From: Copromyces sp. CBS 386.78
Taxonomy: Eukaryota > Ascomycota > Sordariomycetes > Sordariales > Sordariaceae
Reading direction: 5' to 3'
Length of the DNA stretch: 64,000 bases
NCBI GenBank assembly: GCA_030685235.1
Contig: MU839221.1
Location: 49,588-113,587 of the forward strand
A model generated the notes under the pieces. It was not told where the DNA came from. It saw only the letters and a program-made list of their open reading frames with translations, and searched no databases. The translations under genes were made by a program, and so were the position numbers. Shown here piece by piece: positions 22,880-33,593 of this stretch (positions are counted from its first letter, which is position 1; each line of letters opens with the position of its first letter).

Positions 22880-23685
22880 TTAGTTAAAGAAGACGAGGGC
22901 GGCGACAGTACCGAGGATGAGCGCTAGAGGAGAAGCGAAACGCTCAGCATCGTTGGTGTTGGGGGGGCTGTTGCTAGGGGCAGCTTCGGTAGAAGTAGCA
23001 GCACGGGTGCTGGTGGTGGTGGAGGCAGCGGAAGAAGCTAATAATGATTGTTTGCATGAGTATGGTTTATAAAGTTTATAGCGAGAATGATCGTATCACA
23101 GCATGTAACTTACCGGCAGAGGTGACAGTGCTGCTAGCATCAGTGCTGCTCGCATCAGTGCTGGAGGCGGCGGAGCTAGACTCAACGGTGCTGGACTCAA
23201 CGGTGCTCGACTCAACAGTGGAGGAGACCTGGGTAGAGGTGCTGGTCTTGGTGATGGTGCTCAGGGTGCTCGAAGCGCTGCTGGTGGCCACGACACTGCC
23301 AACATAGGGGAAGCGGACACTGTAGTTTTCGTCTTCCGTAGAGTCACCATCGGTAATCTTGAAGGCATAAGTGCCGGAAGGAAGATCCTCAGGAGTCCAG
23401 GTGAACGAGTCACCAGTGACACCGGCTTTTAGTCTGTCAGCAAATCGCGCCCACCTCATAGAGATATGATGAGGTTCAAAACTTACAAGCAATAGTCTTG
23501 AAGGGCTTCATGGACTTCTCGTCAGGGCCATTCATCAAGGAGATGGTGACGGGACCAGTGGCATCCTTCCACTTGAGGGTATAATCGACACCCTCCTGGA
23601 TGGTGTTGAAATCAGTGTTGGTGAAGGCGGGCTTAGCGAGAGCATAAGCGACGAAGGCGCTAACGGCGGCAAGAGAGAACTTCAT
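22880..23685 (-). CDS. GPI-anchored Ser/Thr-rich cell-wall protein with Kre9/Knh1-like N-terminal domain
   Basis: Exons on the minus strand: 23685-23487, 23425-23114, 23037-22880; introns of 61 nt (GTAAGT...AAG) and 76 nt (GTAAGT...TAG); 222 aa. The signal peptide is MKFSLAAVSAFVAYALAKP. It is followed by a beta-sandwich segment (about 20-105), FNTIQEGVDYTLKWKDATGP...TISLMNGP...FTWTPEDLPSGTYAFKITD, which matches the Kre9/Knh1 Ser-Thr-rich GPI-anchored family. A Ser/Thr stalk follows with the near-repeats STVESSTVESSTVESS and STDASSTDASS. The C-terminus has a hydrophobic tail, ASPLALILGTVAALVFF, after a small-residue stretch, as expected for GPI attachment. Related proteins act in cell-wall beta-glucan assembly or surface adhesion. 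No catalytic residues are expected. Confidence 0.85.
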
Positions 23686-26600
23686 TTTGACGGTGTTGAC
23701 GAGAAATTACGACCGAATCGACTGATATGAGACTATTGACGGGAGAGGACTGAAGTGGAAGAAAAAGACGCGGTCAGTCGGGGAGCTCATGATATAAACT
23801 TGTGACAACGGGCCCCAGCCTCCCAAGCAGATCACATCTCGTTCCGGGTCTCCTCCGCCTTCCGCCCTTCAGCTGGGGACCACAGACATCCTGGGAGCAG
23901 CCGTGGGCGCGCGGAAATCGGTGGAGCGGTGGACGGTGGATTGTGTGGGATCGGCGACCGGGCCACTAGTCTGGGGGTTGGGTATGGGGATGTTTGCGTA
24001 CGTACCTGATGGAGATTACTAGAATGCTCTCTGAGTGTTGTGGTGAGTGTAGTGAAGAGCTTTGGATTATCGATGAAGCGGTAGTGAGTGTGGAAAGGAG
24101 AGATATTGAATTAGGTGGACGATGTAGGTAGCGATTGTACTGGTTTTAAAGGGTCAGGTTAGGAGACGAGAGGGACGGTGTAGGTTGGCGCTTCGAAAAG
24201 TCTGGAAAGAAGGGAACGAGGCAGAACAATGTGACAAGTCCAGCGACGGGCAGGGGGGACGGCGGGTCAATTAAAAAGAATGGCACAATCCAGTCCAATG
24301 TGGCAGGCACCTTCGAAGCAACCTCAGTTGCTCGCCAAACCGTCGTGAAGCTGGGGAAAGCCAATCAGAAGGCCCCATTCAGGCAAAAATCAAATGGTCT
24401 CGAGGCTCGGAGCTAGCAGGGCCGGGCTCGCCGGGGTCTTGGATGGGCTCCAGGCACCCGCACCCTTCCTCACTCACACCCGTGGACCTTTGCAACTCGG
24501 CCGGGGGGTCGCTTTCCATGAACTGCTGAATTGCAGGGCCTCGCTTGCCCAATCCGGTGAGATGGCTTCTTGGTTTCGCCTCCATCTCCGCGTCTTCTGA
24601 TCAACATTTGCTCGGAGATGGCTATTGAAAGTTTTGTCGAGATATTGTTGCATGCAAGCAATGACGCAGTGTCCTGGAAGCACAAAGATCCCATACTGTA
24701 AAACCCATCAACCCGTAGATCTCCCGCCAGGCACACATCATCACGCCTCCCCCCCCTCTCCAAATTCAGGAATGCGATGAGGTCAAAAGGGCAAAGACAT
24801 GTTCCAGTCCAAACCTCGGCGTGGCGCTTTGTTCATGATCTGCCCGAGTTGCCATCACCTTCGTGCTAGACAATATCGTCGCATGGAAATGCCCCAAAGG
24901 CTCGGATCCCGAGATGTTGAGGCCGAGGGTCCCTTTGCCCCGCCAACGTTGAATGGCAGTGCTGACAAGGAAGCAGCGACCGGCCTCGTGTTATGCAAAG
25001 TGAACACCTTTTTTTGTTTTAGTCGCAAAAAACAACAAGCGACATCGGGAAGAAATGCTTCGTGGGTTCTGGGATTGTTCAGATCGAGCAATGAAGCCGT
25101 GGCATCCGCATCACGTTTGCCTCATACCGTCAGTCCCGTTCTGCCCGTCCCTCAATGCTGGTGCGATCATGCAGCAGCCATCGCCGTTCCTGCGTCTATG
25201 TGGGACTGTGGGGTACTCATTTCGCGGAATCAGTGGTTATCATTGGCCGGATTGCTTTTCAGTCGCCAAGAACTGGAGATGCACGGTTCCGAGTTTCTAA
25301 CTTTGCAGCAATTCGGACATGGAATGCTTGGCTTGCAGTCTATCTGCTTGGGCCATACGTCTTGCCTTTTTTTAACCACTTTTCCTCTTACCAGTCATCC
25401 AGTCTATATATATGTAAAGGCATGGATGAGCCCGACAAACTGGAAAGAATCTTAGTGGGTATCGACATTAGTCTACTCAGCAGTCGTCTTCCTTCGATCC
25501 TAACTGCAAGTGAGATCCGTCCCCCTCGTTTGACCAGTAAAATCCGGTGTATGTTTTCGGCGAAACGCTACGATGGTGTGCGTCTCTCGGTTCACACAAG
25601 TCACATCACACCCAATCCATCTGGATCGACACTTGAAATGACGACCCGACGTTGACTTGATGGAAACGTTATTACGCAAAGATCTGGGCAATCGGCAACA
25701 ATTACCACTTCACCGGGTTCCTATCAAACTTATCTCAGGTGATCCTCAGCTTCAAGGGGCGACGGCGCATACCGGTAATCATACCGTGCTGTTGGTGTAA
25801 AAAAAGAACTGTGCAAAAGAACTGTGGAAAAGGTTGCCGCAGACAACCGCCATCATAAGCCTAAGCGCATGATTGGGCGAACATTGAATGGCTTGTTTTG
25901 TGTCACTCGAGCTCGATTTGCTTGTGAATTGACCACTCATATATCCGGCAGCCCGGATTGTTCAGGTCTTTTGGTTCCACAAAGATTGGTGTTTGGTCAG
26001 AGCTGGTTGTTCCAATCGTTGGGCTGAATATTTAAATAATCTTGGCAACACTGCCACTTCTTGTAAGTAATCCATCCGCCGCATGGCATTCGCAGATTTT
26101 CGGGTCGAAAGGCTTCAGGGGGGCCTGTCGTCAGAGGCATAACGGGCTGTGGAGAATATGGAAGTTTGATGGGAAGCGTTCCATTGCGATATCGGGACCA
26201 ACTATGTCGTCGAAACGGTTACTGGATTTGACCACGGTCAGCCTCATAAGCTCCGAGCGTGTGGGTGCAGCAATGCCGAATATGATGGCGACAGACCATT
26301 GGACGTCTTTTACGGTTGTCATTCGGGCCTCGATGACTCCCATGATTACCGACGTTACACCTACTCATGCGGCACTCTGGCACATCTGGTTGCCATTCGC
26401 CCTACTTCCAACTTGTCCGCATAAATGTAAACAGCCAGATCAAGTCTCGATGACTTTGTTTCAGGTATCGAGACCGAGCGAAAAGTAAACAGCGTCGCAC
26501 CGCCTACAGACGGGGGTTGTCTATGTCGCCGCATGTTTGACAGGTACGTGGGTGGACCGAAACATAGCTAGGAGACCGTACATCCGAACTCGTGAAACTT

Positions 26601-26766
26601 GACTGGATAAACCCAGCGTCGTGCTGCATGAAGGGGTCAGTTGATTGTTGGGACATGCATAACTGTTGAAGCCCTATCAGAGCACACGCGTCGATGGGCT
26701 TTTGACTCTGCGGGGATGATGTGTGACGGGAATCTTTGACCAGATGGCTTTATCCTAAAGCAACTC
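23686..26766. other. Intergenic region, no supported gene
   Basis: A 3.1 kb gap upstream of the GPI-protein gene and downstream of hpm1. One ATG-initiated frame of 218 codons (24,799-25,455, plus) is the longest here, but it shows no domain, signal peptide or homologous pattern and I do not count it as a gene. The rest appears to be non-coding. Confidence 0.4.
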
Positions 26767-27973
26767 TCAGGAGAGGAAGCACCGCACAACTCCACGCCGG
26801 ACACCCTCAGACTCCTCGCGCAAAGACTCGACCGAAGCACCAAGCCCGCTCATCCGGTTGACAAAGTCGTCCAACGATCCTCCGACGCCAAAGTACATCT
26901 TCTTTGCGCCAATGATAGAGGAAGCATGGCCACTTGGACGCTCCTTGCGCTCTCGCTCCAGAATCAAAAGCAGCGTGGCCACAAAGCTCTCGAGGGCAAA
27001 AGGTGAGTAAATGGTCTCTGCGCCGATGACCAGTGTCTGGACATTTCCTGTGGGGTTTGAGGGGAGACCGGAGTTGTAAAGAAGCTCGATAAACTCAGGG
27101 GACCATCCACCGGATAGGAAAGAAAGTGTGATTTGGTTGGAGGCAAGGAACTCCTTGAAGGCTTCGACTACTCCGGGAAGCAGTTCCACTTCGTCCTCCA
27201 GCGAAAAGGCATCCGCAAGGGCAGGAGTGCTTTCTCGCTGAGCGAGCGCCCAGGCGAGGAGAAAGTTGGGCAGGGTGACCAGATAGAGAACTGATGGATT
27301 ATAATCAGCCAGTACGAGCGTAAGCGGCTGCTTCTCCTCGGACTTTCTCTCGTTCATTGCCCACTGAAAGAGCGCGAGGGACGGCAGGGCAGTGCCGCAG
27401 CCCAGCTGAAAATGTGTCAGCAACAACAGAGCATATCGAGAAAAAAAAAAAAAAAAAGCGAGCAGGGCCAAAGAACCAAGAAGAAGAGGGGACGCGTACC
27501 TCCATCAGCACACAAGGATCGCGATTGAGTATCGTCGGAGCGTTTTCGGAGGCGAGAACCTTGACCAAGTCGACGCTGCTTTCCCAGCTCTTGAAGCCAC
27601 CCTCGTAGATACCCGTCTTGACATCGTGCTCCCCCAGGCCGGGCTCCGTCTCGGAGATATTGGAGCCATCATCCTCAGCCATGAGCTGCACCCGAACGTC
27701 CCACAACTCCCGGCGCGGGATCTGAATGGTCTTGCCCTCTTCCAGCTCGACATCTAGTAGGCTGTAGGCGATCTTGGAGGGCAACCTCGATAGCATGTGA
27801 TCGATATCATGGTGGGTTGGTGGTAGCAGAGGCTTTCCCTGGACGGGAAAAGCACTGGCACTTGGCGCCGCTGACGGTGTCGGAGCTGATACGTTGTTGA
27901 CTTGAGAGGGTGATTGTTGTCCGTCGTCCTCAATGTCGTCTCCCGCAAAACCGAAAGAAAATCCAGACGCCAT
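26767..27973 (-). CDS. hpm1: Protein-histidine N-methyltransferase (Hpm1/METTL18 family)
   Basis: Two exons on the minus strand, 27973-27500 and 27405-26767; the 94-nt intron (GTACGC...TTTTCAG) contains a T17 run. Protein 370 aa. Hpm1 methylates a histidine of ribosomal protein uL3 and affects ribosome assembly. Family marks: N-terminal FSFGFAGDDIEDD; KIAYSLLDVELEEGKTIQIPRRELWDVRVQLMAEDD (about 62-100); GLGEHDVKTGIYEGGFKSWESSVDLVKVL; the SAM-binding motif MELGCGTALPSLALFQWA, created exactly across the splice junction (MEL-GCGTALPS); LADYNPSVLYLVTLPN; and GAETIYSPFALESF. The 7-beta-strand fold motifs are in the usual order. Without splicing the frame ends early. Assignment to Hpm1 rather than another small methyltransferase rests on the KTGIYEGGFKSWE and LGCGTALPS combination. 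Confidence 0.88.
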
Positions 27974-28222
27974 GTTTGCGTTGAGATGGTCGTATACCGT
28001 GCCTCTCAAATCCCCGCTCCTTTTTGCGTTTTGCTTCTTCCTTGGTAAAAGTGAAGGAGAACTAGGCCGCTATCGAACCCTAGTGTTATCTGTGAGTCTA
28101 GAACGTGATTCTTGATGTGAGGGAGCCCGTTGAGGTTACCAGAGGCAATGCTACTAGTAAACAATATCCATGTTTATCTTGTCGTCGTCTTTTTAGGGTT
28201 GTGACCAAGGGTTGGGTATGGG
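27974..28222. other. Upstream region of hpm1 up to the transposon
   Basis: A short 5' flank of hpm1. It ends with GGTATGGG at 28,215-28,222, the left target-site duplication of the adjacent transposable element. No other feature is visible. Confidence 0.5.
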
Positions 28223-29240
28223 TTATCTCAGCACTCAGACCTCCTCTTTTTTTGGGCATGTAAAATACGTTACCGGGCTGTGGTACCTGCAGCTGCCAAG
28301 AAGAGTGAAATTTTCAAGGTTTCCAATGTTACAATGTATTGGCGGTATTGGCTAAGAACGCCCAGAAATGAGGTCTGAGTTTTCGATGTAGAAAAGTCCA
28401 TCTGAGCATAAAAATACCCAAAAATAACAGATTTTGAGTAGAAATTTCGAACGTTTCTAATAACCACACAACCACCTTTGACATTGAAAATAAGCAAAAC
28501 CCCTTCGGAGGTAGAGTTTTTGATTCTCTTTCTAATGGTATTATTTTTATTAGAGTGCAGCTATGGGAAGTAGTTGTTCTAGTAGCTACCCTTAGGAAAA
28601 GAAATATCTTCTAAGCTTGACTATTGGAATAACTACTTTTCGTTGCTGTACCCTAATGAAAGTGGTATCATTAGAAAGAGAATCAAAAACTCTACCTCCG
28701 AAGGGGTTTTGCTTATTTTCAATATCAGAAATAGTTGCTTGGTAGCTTAAGATTCTTGGAGAGAAATTTCTAAGTTGGCTACTAGGACAACCACTTCCTA
28801 TAGCTATACCCTAATGAAAATAATACTATTGGAAAGAGAATCAAAAACTCTACTTCTGAAGGGGTTTTGCTTATTTTTAATATCAGAAATAGTTGCTTGG
28901 TAGCTTAAGATTCTTGGAGAGAAATTTCTAAGTTGGCTACTAGGACAACTACTTCCTATAGCTGCACCCTAATGAAAATGATACTATTGGAAAGAGAATC
29001 AAAAACTCTACCTTTGAAGAAGTTTTGGTTCCTTTATACTAAAGGGTGATAGTTCTTTTTGAGAGTGTTCATTTTTTGGTGGTGTTTTCTCATGGTCATT
29101 TTTAAAGGGGGCGCATCGGGAACTCAGACCTCATTAGGGCGCAGGTCAGAAATATTACCCAAAACGGAAAGAACCGAATTGATCTCGATAAATTAATTTT
29201 TACCCTGTAAGCCCCGTTTGAGGTCTGAGCGCTGAGATAA
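28223..29240. mobile_element. Non-autonomous DNA transposon with 8-bp target duplication (hAT-like, foldback)
   Basis: A 1,018-bp element bounded by the perfect 8-bp direct repeat GGTATGGG (28,215-28,222 and 29,241-29,248). Terminal inverted repeats of 21 bp have one mismatch: TTATCTCAGC, then A or G, then CTCAGACCTC. A second inverted pair lies inside (28,366-28,381 and 29,121-29,135). The core holds partial inverted copies and then about 2.3 tandem copies of a 158-bp unit. No transposase frame exists, so it would have to be mobilised in trans. An 8-bp duplication is the hallmark of hAT transposases; the TIR itself is not one I recognise. RIP decay is slight compared with the right-hand block. 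Confidence 0.85.
28651..29019. repeat. 158-bp tandem repeat inside the hAT-like element
   Basis: Units start at CCCTAATGAAA at 28,651, 28,809 and 28,967, exactly 158 bp apart, the third being partial. The segment about 28,482-28,620 carries the same unit in inverted orientation, so the core could fold into a long hairpin. Differences between units are mostly transitions. Confidence 0.85.
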
Positions 29241-29248
29241 GGTATGGG

Positions 29249-30593
29249 AGGCCATCTTATCGCGGCGCAGGCCTGACAACTCTAGAACGGGCCGTGGACA
29301 GCTGGGATCGGCTGCCCGCCCCACCATGTTTCAGGGGACACTAACACTTAACAGGCACTTTCTGGGGTTCCGACATGATGGGTTCGCCGTTGACATTCAA
29401 CCTCGAGACTGACCATTGACCATTCATCTCTCATCATGCATCCGTCGGTTCGGGTGCTCTCCTGACATCGTTCACCTGCACGGCAAAACACCGCTTGCGA
29501 CAATCGAGATGGCGAGATGCTGCTGTCAACCACAGAGGCGGCTCAAGCCCTCGCACGTCTAGCTTCGAGGTTCGGGTATTTTAACAGGCGACGATCCCCA
29601 TTCGCCGTTCCCCGGCGACATTGTTGAATCGACGAGATCCCGCCGCTGTGGTTGGACCAAATACGACATATATAACCACACATAATCCGTACACTACACC
29701 ATACTGCACCAAAGGAACTAGGTACTCCAGTCCTTGCTCTCCATAACCTCCGCCGCCATCAGCACTTGGCTAGAAGGAGCAAAGGCCTGGACATGGAACC
29801 TACATGATACATTGCTTTTCACACTTTACAGACTGCTCTTCCATTGGACTGCCGAGGCCTCGGTCAACTCAAGAGATCCGTTTGCCGTTCTCTGCCCATC
29901 CAACTTCACTGTGTGGCCTGTGTGCAATGGTTCCGATGGCATATGTGCGTTGCTTAATCCATGGCAACTGGCTGGGGATGCTGGATCAATGAGGAGGGAT
30001 GCCACGGGCGGGATGGCTTTTTGCGGCTTGACGGCCGAACCATGTTTGGTCAGATGGGTTCTGGTTGAAGCATGCTGCCCACCCGTCGAGCTCCGTAAAC
30101 CAGCCAACTGCCCGCGTATCAGGACAAACACGACCGAGAGTTGGCACCTACCTACCGATACAACATCCGAAAGACAAGGGACAATGAAAGCCAGGACGGG
30201 ATTCATCAGCTTCCCAGCAGGCGCCTCCATTGTTGCCATCCGATCTTCTTGCGGCTTGTCACTGGGCATTAAAAGCGCTTTAGGGACTCGAAACCGGGTC
30301 GCAACCTCCTTCAACAACCAACCTCAAGCTTTCGTATCGGCAACTCGTGGCTCCTTTCAAAGTCGCCACTATTGAAGTCTGCAATCCGATCCATGCCGCT
30401 AGATCAAGCATCCTTACCGACGCCTTGATTCACCTAATTCCCCGAGCGCGGACGACTTCACTCCTTCCTACAAATACCCGGCTTTCTCTCGACCTCATCT
30501 GTGTGCTGCTTACAGTATCCTCTTGCCTCTTATCATTCGATATCTCCTGGTAAAACGGCATCATATCAGACACACCCACTTCCCCTTCCCAAG
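29249..30593. promoter_or_regulatory. Upstream region of the flavin monooxygenase gene
   Basis: A 1.3 kb region after the transposon. A 213-codon open frame (29,734-30,375) begins at TTG and is not supported as coding. A TATATAA-like sequence lies near 29,668 but is too far away to assign. The leader just before 30,594 is C/T-rich, as usual for fungal transcripts. Confidence 0.4.
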
Positions 30594-32615
30594 ATGGTCA
30601 TCAACGCATCTGGGCCTGAATTGCCCATCCGCACCCATAACCTGCCAACTCCAACCCTTTCGCACAATGGCTCCGACCTCGAAGAAAGCTATATGGTTCG
30701 AGAAGAGCCTCTTGGCACGACCAAGCATCTCCGGATCGTCGGAATCGGTGCCGGTGCAAGCGGGCTGAACATGGTCCGTACCCTCCGTCTCAATCTTACG
30801 GACTACGACTTGGTCATCTACGAAAAGAACAGCGACGTGGGTGGGACATGGTTCGAGAACCGATATCCTGGCTGCCGATGTGATATTCCAAGTCACAACT
30901 ATCAGTTCTCGTGGAAGCCGAAGCATGACTGGACCAACTTCCATTCCTCGGCCGACGAGATTGGTGGTTATCTTAGCCAAGTATGCGACGACGAGCATAT
31001 GCGGGACTCGATCAAGACCTCGCACCGTGTGGAATTTGCTCAATGGGACGAAGAGAAAGCGCGCTGGGATTTGATGGTACAGGATTTGACGACAGGCGAG
31101 TCGATCAATGACTATGCCGACTTTCTCTTGGATGGAACAGGAATCCTAAAGTGAGCGACACTCCCACATACCCATGACTTGTGTTGTGATGTCAAACGGC
31201 TGACGGTTGTGCTCTACAGCAACTGGAAATGGCCCGATGTTGAGGACCTTCACACGTTCGAGGGAAGCCTAATACATACCGCCAACTGGCCAGAGGACTT
31301 TGACGCTGCAGGAAAAGTAGTTGCTGTCATCGGCAATGGTTCGACAGGAATCCAGGTTGTACCAGAACTGCAGAAGAGTAAGCTTTTCCTCTGTTACTTT
31401 GCCAGACAAGGTCGGCTAACGATTTATCAGAGGCGGAGAAGTTGTACCATCTTTTCAGAACGCCCACTTGGGTCACTCCGCCACGGATAATGGTCTGGAA
31501 GATGATGGGCCAGAACAAGCAACTCGTGGATATACTCAGTGAGATCGGGATCGATGACCAAGAGAACTTCTCCCAGGAGACGATTGAGAGATTCAAGTCC
31601 GACCCCGAGTTCTATCACCGTTTTGTCAAGGCCGTGGAGAAGGAAGTCAATAATGGTTTCCCGATGGTAAGACAATCCCGAGTTTTTCAGAGCCGTAGGG
31701 CCGTTGCTAACACAGGTATCGCAAAGGTCGTGACAGGAAGCCCGATACAAGCCATTGCTCAGCAAATGACGAAGCAATACATGACCGCGATGCTTGGAGG
31801 GAACAAGGAGCTCTGCGAAGCAATGATTCCCCACTTTCCACTAGGGACGAGGCGATTAACCCCTGGTCAAGACTACCTGAAGGCACTCACCAAGGAGAAT
31901 GTCGAGGTTAGAAGAGGAGGGATCAGACGCTTTGTTCCCGAGGGTATCCAACTGGAATCTGGCGAAGTGATCAAGGTCGACGCAATTGTTTGCGCTACCG
32001 GTTTCAACACGTCCTTCCGCCCGCGGTTCCCTATCGTTGGGCGCAATGGAAACCTGCAAACCAAGTTCAGGGACGAGGTTCCCAAGTCTTATATGTCTTG
32101 CGCCATTGCTGACATGCCCAACTACTTTGGTAAGCCAGGCTCGTCCCCTCTTTAGCTCCCAATCGATCATACTGACCTGTGATCTACCAGTCTTCCTAGG
32201 ACCTAACGCCCCCATCGGCCACGGCAGTGTCTTCACACTAACCGAGCACATAGCCAAGTACATCACCCGAGTCATCAAGAAATGCCAGACGGAGTGCATC
32301 AAGGCCATATGCCCGTCCCAGGAAGCGATCGATGACTATTTCGAACATATTTCGGCTTTCATGCCTCGTACAACGTGGGGCGCTCAGGGCCGGTCGTGGT
32401 TCAAGAATGGGCAGGAGAACGGACCGGTCACGGCGTTGCATCCGGGCAGCCGCATCCACTTCTTCCACATGTTGGAGAACTTCCGGGGCGAGGATTGGGA
32501 TTATGTCTACGACGGACCAAAGAGGAATCGGTTCTACTACCTGGGGAATGGGTTCTCGACAAAGGAGAAGGATGATACGACGTGGTATCTTGATAACCCG
32601 GATTCGAAGTTATGA
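30594..32615 (+). CDS. FAD/NADPH-dependent Baeyer-Villiger-type monooxygenase
   Basis: Exons: 30594-31150, 31220-31377, 31431-31666, 31727-32129, 32191-32615; about 592 aa. The third intron (31,667-31,726) is in phase and optional by sequence alone; without splicing it the product is 612 aa. The enzyme would insert oxygen next to a carbonyl using FAD and NADPH; the substrate cannot be read. FAD Rossmann motif GIGAGASG at about 50-57, DVGGTWFENRYPGCRCDIPS at 81-100, the Baeyer-Villiger fingerprint F-x-G-x3-H-x3-W-P as FEGSLIHTANWP at 199-210, a second Rossmann GNGSTG at 224-229, and ATGFNTSF. It resembles monooxygenases of the sterigmatocystin (StcW) type, but no polyketide or other cluster genes lie nearby, so a stand-alone catabolic or detoxifying role is as likely. 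Confidence 0.9.
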
Positions 32616-33593
32616 ACGGGTGACGGACGCATCGGAGAGGGATGTGAGAACGGGTTGGGCATGGGGAGGGACCAAAAGGCACTGCACGGTATAGCAACAA
32701 AGGATCAGCGGCAGACTAGGCAAACAAAATATCCCATGCACCCACGCTACTTTAAGGGCGGTTAATTCAAAGCCGTCCACGGCAAGGTGTAAGAAGGTGA
32801 AACTGAGAAAGTAACGAACATTGGCCTAAAGAGGCCAACCGTCATGGCCGATTATAGCGGGCGTTTATTTTAGTAACCATGAAGACAGGTTGCAACCCTT
32901 TTCGCTTTTGAGACCCTTCCGCCGGTGCATGGAGCGACCTGAAGATCTCCTTCACTCAGGAGCCTATTCCATCCTATATCCCAATGAAAATGCCTATTTT
33001 GGTACCTCATGCAATGCCTTGTAGTGGTGATGGGTGCAGCTACATGGTTGGGTGCTGCGAACAGTTTGACAGCTCCAATAGCACTGTGTACAAGCACTTC
33101 GCTTTCAAGCTGCAACGCTCATACCCCATTGTCTTGTCCCACAAGTACAAGACAGTGCAAACATTATCTCGACTGCCGCTAATGACCTCACCCTCCATCT
33201 GGGCTCCACGCTCCCAGCAACATCACCGGACCCAACCCCCAACCTTCAAAAAGGCCACCTTCAACTTCTGATCAATCATACTTCACCAAAATACAACTTG
33301 TTCTTCCGGTGCCGGTGTTAGACACATCTCGTCTTCCACCCTATCAAACAGGTGACATTCCCATTTGGGTAATTTCTGCGGTGAACACTCGAACCATTCC
33401 TGGTTTCTTACGACTTTCGATACCGACTGGCGACAATTCCATAAAGCTTGTTTGAACAACACTCCTCGACAACCTGACGGAGGAGCAGATAGACCAATTA
33501 CATACGCTTCACTCGAAAACCATCAGCAGCACACTACCGTATTACCAGAAGGCAAAGACCGGTGCGGATGAGGGAAGTCTATCCAAATATCCT
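32616..33593. promoter_or_regulatory. Region between the monooxygenase and ppe1
   Basis: A 1 kb tandem intergenic gap holding the monooxygenase 3' end and the ppe1 leader. A 9-codon upstream frame (33,568-33,597) ends by overlapping the ppe1 start codon (ATGA). No other feature is recognised. Confidence 0.45.

Noticed and set aside
24799..25455. ATG-initiated ORF of 218 codons, plus strand
   Set aside because: No domain, signal peptide, intron structure or recognisable homology; one frame of this length is not surprising in a 64 kb window.
28651..29019. CRISPR-like spacing of repeats
   Set aside because: The repeats are contiguous 158-bp tandem units in a eukaryotic transposon, without short repeats or unique spacers.
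29734..30375. 213-codon open frame upstream of the monooxygenase
   Set aside because: It starts at TTG, has an equally long antisense frame and no recognisable product.
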